From NCBI GenBank assembly GCA_034428395.1, contig DAOUHX010000386.1:1-20607 (forward strand): a DNA stretch of 20,607 nt, given 5' to 3'. The DNA is from Bin5 sp034428395. GTDB taxonomy: Bacteria > Chloroflexota > Anaerolineae > Caldilineales > Caldilineaceae. Positions 15,362 through 20,607 of the stretch are shown here, in pieces. How positions within the stretch are numbered: the stretch's first letter is position 1; each line of letters starts with the position of its first letter. Position numbers and translations under genes: made by a program. The notes beneath the pieces were generated by a model. It saw only the letters and a list, made by a program, of their open reading frames with translations. It made no database searches and was not told the origin of the DNA.

Positions 15362-16255
15362 TCACATCTCGAAATATCGAGTGCGCATCCGCCGTAGGAA
15401 TTCGATACTTTCCCGCATCTCCTCCATTCCATTGACGCCGTCTTCGATGCTGACCCAACCGTCGAAGCCGTTGTCCCTCAGGATGGAGAAGATGGCGTCG
15501 TAGTCATTGCTGCCCTGGCCGGTCACGCCGTGCTGGAGCTTGTCAGGATAGCCAATCAGCCCGTTGGGCAGGAGCACCTCTTCCAGCGAGGCGCCCTCGA
15601 CCAGATAGCGGTCGCTGGCATGCATCGTCACAACGCGATCCGCGACCCGGCGCAGCAGCGCCACCGGATCGTCCCCCGCCACGAGCGCGTTGGACGGATC
15701 ATACTGTACGCCGAAATGTCTCCGCTCTGAAATGGTATCCAGCAACTGTACAAAGACGTCAGCTCTTTGGGCAAATTCCGGGTACTTCCAGTAGCCGTCT
15801 TTGTAATGGTTCTCCAGCCCCAATACGATGTCATGCTCTCTGGCGATGTCGATACATTCCTGTATGCACGCCGTCACCCACTCCAGGCCCTGCTCGAGCG
15901 ATACACCGGGCCGGCGCTGGCCGGACAGCACACGGCAGACTGCGCCCGCCCCGCCCAGACGTCGCGTAATCCCGATCATGCGCGCTTCCTGCTCCACGGC
16001 GCGTTTGCGGTTATCCGGGTCGGGGTCGGTGAAGTCAGGTGAGCAGCAGAGCATCGGCATGGCAAAGCCGGCCGCGTCGATCGCCTCTCCAATCGAATCG
16101 ATATAGGCGTCGTCCAGGCTCCAGAAAAAGCCCTCGTACATCTCCAATCCCTCCGCGCCCAACGCCCGCGCCTGCTCGATCCAGTCAAAGACCGACATCG
16201 TGCGGTGCAGCGAGATTTCATCCAAATAACACTTCGGGAAGGCCGAGATTTTCAT
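15362..16255 (-). CDS. sugar phosphate isomerase/epimerase family TIM-barrel protein
   Basis: A 297-residue xylose-isomerase-like TIM barrel (AP endonuclease 2 family). The expected divalent-metal ligands appear in order as E148 (LGLENH), D186 (VQYDPSN), H212 (VTMHASD) and E271 (SIEDG), so an active isomerase, epimerase or 3-keto-sugar-type enzyme is likely. The segment HGVTGQGSNDYDAIF (242-256), before the last strand, is also typical. I start at ATG 16255 because MKISAFPKCY aligns with the first strand; an in-frame ATG at 16297 would add 14 residues, and neither has a strong ribosome binding site. It lies between a dehydrogenase (103 bp upstream) and the phosphohexomutase (48 bp downstream), consistent with oxidation and isomerisation of a sugar or cyclitol. 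The exact substrate cannot be told. Confidence 0.88.
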   Translation of the reverse strand: MKISAFPKCYLDEISLHRTMSVFDWIEQARALGAEGLEMYEGFFWSLDDAYIDSIGEAIDAAGFAMPMLCCSPDFTDPDPDNRKRAVEQEARMIGITRRLGGAGAVCRVLSGQRRPGVSLEQGLEWVTACIQECIDIAREHDIVLGLENHYKDGYWKYPEFAQRADVFVQLLDTISERRHFGVQYDPSNALVAGDDPVALLRRVADRVVTMHASDRYLVEGASLEEVLLPNGLIGYPDKLQHGVTGQGSNDYDAIFSILRDNGFDGWVSIEDGVNGMEEMRESIEFLRRMRTRYFEM

Positions 16256-16358
16256 CGGTTCGGATCTGTGTTGATCGTTGCATTCAGTCAAACACAAGGT
16301 TCAACGTTCAGACAAGCGCATTGCCCGATTTAGACTCAATGACAGGCGTCCGAAATGG

Positions 16359-17381
16359 CTACGGCTTGAGTATGATTTTTGCCAGTTCGCACTCACCGGC
16401 GGCCAGGCTGCGAAAGAGCTCCGGCCCTTCCTCCAAAGGAGCTACCTTTTCCACCAGCGGATCTACATTCAGACGGCCCGAGGCGAGGACCTCGAGCGCG
16501 GCCGCAAAATCGGCCTCGTCGAAGCCATACGAGCCGCGCACGCTCATCTCGCGCGTGACGATACTCTGCATGTCCACCTCGATCATGCGCGCATTGTTGC
16601 CGATCCAGGTAATGTTGCCGCCGTTGCGCGTCGCGTCAACCGATTGCTGCGCGGTTGGGCTGATGCCAACGGCCTCAAAAGCCGCGTCTACGCCGCCGTC
16701 GGTCATATCTCGGATGGCCGCCGCAGCGTCTACAGGCGTGTCTTCGGGTCCTACGTTGATGACAGCGTCGGCACCCAACTCCTCGGCCAGCTCCAGCCGG
16801 TGCGCGGAGCGGTCGGTGACAATTATCGTTCCCGCCCCCTTCAGACGGGCGCAGAGCATTGCCAGCAGGCCGATCGGGCCGGCGCCGATGACCGCTACCT
16901 TGTCCATCGGGTTGACCGGCGTAATGCGTGCGGCGTGCAGCGTGACGGCCAGCGGTTCGCACAGAGCAGCCCGCTGCCAGTTGAGGGCCTCGGGCTTGCG
17001 GAACAGCTGCGACGCACGCACCGTGACGCGTTCCGCATACGCGCCGTGCTCGTTCATCCCCGTCAACCGCCGGTGCGGAGACATGTTGATCGGATACGGG
17101 TCCGCGCCTTCGGCCACCGAGAACAGCGGCATGACGACCACTTCGTCGCCGACCTGGTACCCCTCGGTCTCCGCGCCCACTTCGCTGATCGTGCCGGCGA
17201 ACTCGTGGCCCATCACAATGCCGGGCGTGCGCCGGCCGCTCTTGCCTGTGAAGCCATGAACGTCCGAGCCGCAGATGCCGGCCGCCTGCACCTCCACGAC
17301 AACCTGGCCCTCTGCTGGCTTGGGCTCCTCAAGCGCCTCCAAGGGCATCTTCCACGGTCCGCGGTAGATCATTGCTTGCAT
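16359..17381 (-). CDS. zinc-type MDR alcohol/polyol dehydrogenase lacking the structural zinc cysteines
   Basis: A 340-residue medium-chain dehydrogenase of the sorbitol/threonine dehydrogenase type. Catalytic-zinc residues are C37 (GICGSD), H59-E60 (GHEF) and E142 (CEPLAV); the NAD(P) Rossmann motif is GAGPIG (166-171), followed by an acidic D at the end of strand 2 (IVTDRS), which favours NAD. The lobe that normally carries four cysteines for structural zinc reads VMPLFSVAEGADPYPINMSPHR here, with none, so the enzyme holds only the catalytic zinc, as in sorbitol dehydrogenases. ATG 17381 is preceded by AAGGA with 9 bp spacing; an in-frame TTG one codon earlier is less suitable. It is the first gene of a minus-strand operon with the isomerase and phosphohexomutase and likely oxidises a sugar or polyol. 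Confidence 0.9.
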   Translation of the reverse strand: MQAMIYRGPWKMPLEALEEPKPAEGQVVVEVQAAGICGSDVHGFTGKSGRRTPGIVMGHEFAGTISEVGAETEGYQVGDEVVVMPLFSVAEGADPYPINMSPHRRLTGMNEHGAYAERVTVRASQLFRKPEALNWQRAALCEPLAVTLHAARITPVNPMDKVAVIGAGPIGLLAMLCARLKGAGTIIVTDRSAHRLELAEELGADAVINVGPEDTPVDAAAAIRDMTDGGVDAAFEAVGISPTAQQSVDATRNGGNITWIGNNARMIEVDMQSIVTREMSVRGSYGFDEADFAAALEVLASGRLNVDPLVEKVAPLEEGPELFRSLAAGECELAKIILKP

Positions 17382-17942
17382 CAAGGAAAGTCCTTTACAG
17401 CTGCAGGATGGTCAAACTGTTACATTTCGTACAGCACGCGCGAGCGGCAACAGGCAAGGGGCTCGGCCGATCAGCGACCTGTACCGTTAGTGCTTCCACG
17501 TGCTACGGGAGGCATCGCGTAAGTCGTTCGTAGACAACAGGTTTTTCCGTTTCCTTGCAAGAACTAATCCATTTTGACTGCCTCTGCACTCGCAAGGCGA
17601 CCAGCCGCGGAGAATGTAGCCGGAACTGTCGAATAGCCCGAATCGCGTTTTGCTTCCCAACAGTCTCCAAAGGCCTGTTGCTGAGCGAGTCCTCGTCAAT
17701 ATTCCCCTTGACGGGGGCGACAGAACATAGACAGACTCGCCCGGTCCGGCTTGGCATTTCGATCTTGGCACGTCCTTCCGCCTTTTGTCAACACCTGATT
17801 GGGTAAGGCTCGATCGAAAACGCAGCCGCTGCTCCCATTGCAATTCAGCCTCGCGCGGGTATGATTAGGTAGAGATGCCTGGACCGCCAAAGCGTCGAGG
17901 GGGCCCGCCGCCCGCCGCCGCGCTGTTCCGAAAGGGTTCTGC
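17382..17942. other. non-coding region between divergent operons
   Basis: About 560 bp with visibly lower GC than the flanking genes and no frame with protein-like composition. It must hold promoters for the dehydrogenase operon (minus) and the MFS gene (plus); the latter is visible at 17838-17865. CTTGGCA occurs twice 14 bp apart (17750-17756 and 17764-17770), which could be a regulator half-site pair. CCCC and GGGG at 17704-17716 could form a very short stem. I see no tRNA, transposase remnant or riboswitch core that I can name. Confidence 0.45.
17838..17865 (+). promoter_or_regulatory. sigma70-type promoter for the MFS transporter gene
   Basis: TTGCAA (17838-17843) and TATGAT (17860-17865) are spaced 16 bp apart, each close to consensus. 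Transcription would start near 17872 and give a leader of about 70 bases before ATG 17943. It is the best promoter match I found in the window. Confidence 0.6.
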
Positions 17943-19406
17943 ATGGAAGGATCCACAACCCCGATCCTCCTTCGCGTATTCTTACGAAGAAAAAACGAGA
18001 CCAAGGACAAAGCGGTTCCAACGTCTGAGCGCGCCTTGCCGTCGCACGAAGCCTGGATGATTCTCTACGCGCTGATGATCCCCTCTACAATCATGCCCCT
18101 CAGCTCATCTATGAGCCGGGTCGCCCTGCCCGTACTGCGCGATACATTCTCCATGAGCGCCGACGTCGTCGCTTGGACGTCAAGCGCATTCACACTGCCC
18201 TATATGATACTGATGCCCGTGTACGGACGTCTGAGCGACGGCGTGGGCCGCCGGCGACTCATTCTGGCCGGCATCGCTATCTTTTCGGCTGGGTCGGCCA
18301 TGACTCTCTTCGCCACAAATCTGACATGGCTGATGATCGGCCGCGCTGTGCAGGGTTTCGGCATCGCCGGCATGATGCCTCTCGGCATGGCTTTCATCGC
18401 CACCGTCTTTCGCGAAGGGGAACGGGGCAAGGCGCTCGGCACCTGGGGCTCAATCGGGCCGTTGATGGCGGCTATCGGCCCCTTCTTTGCCGGATTTCTC
18501 GTCGATGCCTGGGGATGGAGGGCCGCCTTCGCGCCGGCGCTGCTCCTCGGTCTCGCCGGCCTCTACGCAGTGCGCAAGTGGGTTCCTGCCGGTCTCAGCG
18601 ACGTGCGGCCGCACTTCTTGCGCAGTTTCGACTGGACCGGCGTGCTCCTCCTGTCGGGCACGCTGACCTTAGGCCTGTTCTACCTTTCAAGCCGCCCCAT
18701 TACAGGTGTCGAGCCACTGCGCGACTGGCGGCTCTTGGCCGCGTTGGCGCTGCTGCTAGTCTCTTTTCTCGTCTGGGAGAGACGCCGCGCCAATCCTTTT
18801 GTCCCTTTGAATCTCTTCAACCACCGTAATTTCCGTTTCGCGTCTCTGTGCGCGGCCCTCCGCATGTTTGTGATGGGTGGGGCCAGCTTTCTCGTCCCCC
18901 TCTATCTCGTTGACATTCACAACTTCAGCCCTGGAATACTGGGCCTGATGCTGACTATCAACCCTGGCGCGATGGCGCTGATGGTGCGTTTCGGGGGTCA
19001 GGCTGCCGATCGCTGGGGCAGTCGCTGGCCGGTACTCGCCGGTCTGAGCGGGCAGGCGCTGGCAGTCTTCTTCCTCTCCCAGCTCCCGGCCTCCGCGAAT
19101 ATCGGCGTGGTCATTTTCCTGTTGGCGCTGCAGGGATTGAGCGTAGGCACAATGCTCGCCGCACTGCATCAGGCCGCCATGTCAGAAACGGAAGAGGATG
19201 AGATGGGTACGGCTGCAGGTGTCTATAGTATGATTCGTTTCGTCGGCGTCGCCAGCGGCACTGCGCTCGCAGGCGTTCTTCTGCATACTGGCCTGGAACG
19301 CGGCCTTCCCGTCATCGAGGCCTATCAGCAGGTATTTCTCTATGTGGCGCTGGCCGGTCTGGTGGGCATTACCGCCAGCCTGGGCCTGCGGAACAGGCCT
19401 GTATGA
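17943..19406 (+). CDS. MFS transporter, DHA2-like drug/metabolite exporter or sugar-acid permease
   Basis: A 487-residue integral membrane protein of the major facilitator superfamily. An unusually long charged leader (about 38 residues) precedes the first membrane helix. MFS motif A appears as GRLSDGVGRRR (95-105), and the helix-5 region GSIGPLMAAIGPFFAGFL with DAWGWRAAF (about 169-196) is the pattern of the drug:H+ antiporter DHA2 (EmrB-like) family, in which length near 480 and up to 14 helices are common. WERRRANPFVPLNLFNHRNF is the usual connector before the C-terminal half. The start ATG 17943 has AAAGGG 6 bp upstream; a start further in, at the first helix, is possible. It is 60 bp before a TIM-barrel isomerase, so the pair may share a transcript, and the substrate could be related to that enzyme. 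Confidence 0.9.
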   Translation: MEGSTTPILLRVFLRRKNETKDKAVPTSERALPSHEAWMILYALMIPSTIMPLSSSMSRVALPVLRDTFSMSADVVAWTSSAFTLPYMILMPVYGRLSDGVGRRRLILAGIAIFSAGSAMTLFATNLTWLMIGRAVQGFGIAGMMPLGMAFIATVFREGERGKALGTWGSIGPLMAAIGPFFAGFLVDAWGWRAAFAPALLLGLAGLYAVRKWVPAGLSDVRPHFLRSFDWTGVLLLSGTLTLGLFYLSSRPITGVEPLRDWRLLAALALLLVSFLVWERRRANPFVPLNLFNHRNFRFASLCAALRMFVMGGASFLVPLYLVDIHNFSPGILGLMLTINPGAMALMVRFGGQAADRWGSRWPVLAGLSGQALAVFFLSQLPASANIGVVIFLLALQGLSVGTMLAALHQAAMSETEEDEMGTAAGVYSMIRFVGVASGTALAGVLLHTGLERGLPVIEAYQQVFLYVALAGLVGITASLGLRNRPV

Positions 19407-19466
19407 TAAGAACCGATCGCACCGCCAACTAACTTCCGCCCCTCGCGGCGTCCACCGGAGAGAACC

Positions 19467-20321
19467 ATGTTTCCCAATTTCAGTCCCAGGGCCTTGGGCA
19501 TCGAACTGTCGTTTGACGAGTCCGTACAGCTCGCGCGCCGCTTCCACTATGGCGGCATCGACGTCTCGATCGCCGAACTGCAGCAGATCGCAGCGCGGCG
19601 GGGCAATTCCGCCATCAGTGAACAGATGGCCTCTGCCGGCCTGCGCTTCGGTGCCTGGAGCATGCCGGTCGCCTATGCGGCCGCTGAAGATGCATGGCGG
19701 CGAGAGCTGGCCGAACTGCCGGCACAAGCCGAGCTGGCCGGTTCGCTGGGCGCGGACCGCACCTCCACACCCGTATCTCCTATCAGCGGCGAACGCGCCT
19801 GGGATGAGAACTACCGGTTTCACCTCGAGCGTCTCGGGCCCATCGCCGAAATCCTGGCGGCGCACGGAATTCGTTTTGGCCTGGAATGGATCGGGCCCAA
19901 GACGTTGCGTGACGGAGCGCGATATTCCTTTATCCACACGATGGAGGATATGCTGCAGCTGGCCGCCGATCTTGGCCAGAATGTCGGTCTGCTCGTCGAT
20001 ATCTTTCATCTCTTCACAAGCCACACCGACGTCTCAGCCGTGCGCGGCCTGACCAACGCCCAGATCGTGAACGTCCATGTCAACGACGCCGTCGCCGGTC
20101 GCAGCGCGGATGAGCAGATGGACCTGGAACGCGCGCTGCCGGCCGAGACAGGTCTCACCGATGTAGCCGGTTTTCTGCAGGCGCTGCACGCGATCGGATA
20201 CGACGGCCCGGTGACCGTCGAGCCGTTCAGTCGACGCGTAAGCACGCTTGCCCCCGCCGACGCGGCACAGGCTGCCGCAGACTCTTTGACCCGCTCCTGG
20301 CAACTAGCAGGACTGAAATGA
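19467..20321 (+). CDS. sugar phosphate isomerase/epimerase family TIM-barrel protein (second copy type)
   Basis: A 284-residue xylose-isomerase-like TIM barrel, only distantly similar to the one at 15362-16255. Metal ligands in order are E140 (FGLEWIGP), D178 (LLVDIFHLF), H204 (VNVHVND) and E252 (VTVEPFS), all present. VDIFHLFTS and NVHVNDA are typical of hydroxypyruvate-isomerase/inosose-dehydratase-like members. GGAGAG lies just before ATG 19467, supporting the start. It follows the MFS gene by 60 bp, suggesting one transcript that imports or exports and isomerises a sugar or sugar acid. The substrate cannot be assigned; hydroxypyruvate, tagatose/psicose-type or cyclitol substrates are all used by this family. 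Confidence 0.87.
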   Translation: MFPNFSPRALGIELSFDESVQLARRFHYGGIDVSIAELQQIAARRGNSAISEQMASAGLRFGAWSMPVAYAAAEDAWRRELAELPAQAELAGSLGADRTSTPVSPISGERAWDENYRFHLERLGPIAEILAAHGIRFGLEWIGPKTLRDGARYSFIHTMEDMLQLAADLGQNVGLLVDIFHLFTSHTDVSAVRGLTNAQIVNVHVNDAVAGRSADEQMDLERALPAETGLTDVAGFLQALHAIGYDGPVTVEPFSRRVSTLAPADAAQAAADSLTRSWQLAGLK

Positions 20322-20345
20322 CCTCTATCTGCTGACCGATAGAAT
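20318..20345 (+). promoter_or_regulatory. possible promoter for the comM-like gene
   Basis: TAGAAT (20340-20345) is a 5 of 6 match to a -10 box; ATGACC (20318-20323), spaced 16 bp, is a weaker -35. It overlaps the stop of the previous gene and would give a leader of about 30 bases. Confidence 0.3.
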
Positions 20346-20382
20346 CGAAAACTGACGAAAACTCAATCCCCCGGAGGTTTCG

Positions 20383-20607
20383 ATGTTAGCGAGAGTGCGA
20401 AGCTGCGCGATCGTCGGCCTGGACGCCGAACCGATCGAAGTCGAAGTCGATATTGCAAGCGGACTGGAAAGACTAACTGTTGTCGGACTGCCCAGCGCCG
20501 CTGTGCGCGAAAGCGGGGAACGGGTTCGTTCCGCCATCGCCAACAGCGGCTTCTTCTACCCCCAGCACCGCCTGACCGTCAACCTGGCCCCGGCGGACCT
20601 CCGCAAA
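20383..20607 (+). CDS. ComM/YifB family Mg-chelatase-like ATPase, N-terminal part
   Basis: The first 75 residues of a gene running off the window. ATG 20383 has a near-perfect ribosome binding site (GGAGG, 20373-20377, 5 bp upstream). The start MLARVRSCAIVGLDAEPIEVEVDI and then LERLTVVGLPSAAVRESGERVRSAIANSGF and LTVNLAPADLRK are the diagnostic N-terminal domain of ComM/YifB proteins, which has a Lon-protease-like fold. The AAA+ and chelatase-like domains would follow. ComM is a hexameric helicase that promotes branch migration of integrated DNA during natural transformation in proteobacteria; the family is widespread beyond competent species. It appears unrelated to the sugar genes before it. 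Confidence 0.92.
   Translation, partial: MLARVRSCAIVGLDAEPIEVEVDIASGLERLTVVGLPSAAVRESGERVRSAIANSGFFYPQHRLTVNLAPADLRK

Noticed and set aside
16039..17522. Two long plus-strand ORFs (406 and 414 codons) opposite the dehydrogenase and isomerase
   Set aside because: Antisense to clear MDR and TIM-barrel genes and compositionally biased; one even crosses the intergenic gap without any signal.
17487..17843. Minus-strand ORFs in the 17.4-17.9 kb gap as possible transposase or gene remnants
   Set aside because: No family pattern, no ribosome binding site and composition unlike the neighbouring proteins; no terminal inverted repeats seen.

Overview
The window is a gene-dense, high-GC stretch of bacterial chromosome carrying 18 intact or partial protein genes and no RNA genes, CRISPR array, insertion sequence or integrase that I can see. 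The gene mix (LarA-like and PdxA-like sugar-acid enzymes, GCS2/ATP-grasp ligases, TIM-barrel sugar isomerases, Uma2-family nuclease) and the frequent TTG starts remind me of environmental Chloroflexota (Caldilinea/Anaerolinea-like). That assignment is inference from gene content; no marker gene here proves it.

Layout. (1) 1-234: 3' end of an Uma2-family nuclease gene. (2) 333-5948: a probable acid-sugar catabolic cassette. Four genes run on the plus strand: HPS/KGPDC-like decarboxylase or synthase, LarA-like racemase/epimerase, PdxA2-like dehydrogenase and a DegT/StrS-type aminotransferase. The last three are coupled by ATGA overlaps. A convergent four-carbon acid sugar kinase (DUF1537 type) faces them. 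Kinase plus PdxA-type dehydrogenase is the known signature of threonate/erythronate degradation to DHAP; the LarA-like protein could supply a C2 epimerase step. (3) 6073-10288: a plus-strand operon with an unknown beta-rich protein, a circularly permuted ATP-grasp-like protein and two adjacent GCS2 (YbdK-like) carboxylate-amine ligase paralogs. The first paralog has lost several conserved active-site residues, so it looks like a non-catalytic partner or a neofunctionalised copy. This looks like a peptide or amide metabolite pathway and is the most novel part of the window.

(4) 10354-11370, minus: an AIR-synthase/HypE-fold protein of unknown substrate. (5) 11772-13213: two overlapping Yip1-like membrane protein genes, then a small Cys-rich protein (13322-13645) and a strong bidirectional terminator hairpin (13716-13747). 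(6) 17381 down to 13859, minus: a probable operon of Zn-type MDR polyol/sugar dehydrogenase, TIM-barrel sugar isomerase/epimerase and phosphohexomutase, ending at that same hairpin. (7) 17382-17942: a non-coding stretch with a good sigma70-type promoter for the next gene. (8) 17943-20321: an MFS transporter and a second TIM-barrel isomerase. (9) 20383-20607: the 5' end of a ComM/YifB-family gene that runs off the window.

Taken together, the region is metabolic: uptake and breakdown of oxidised sugars or sugar acids on both flanks, with a small ligase operon in the middle. Start codons were moved from the longest possible ORF where ribosome binding sites and family alignment supported it; three genes appear to start with TTG.
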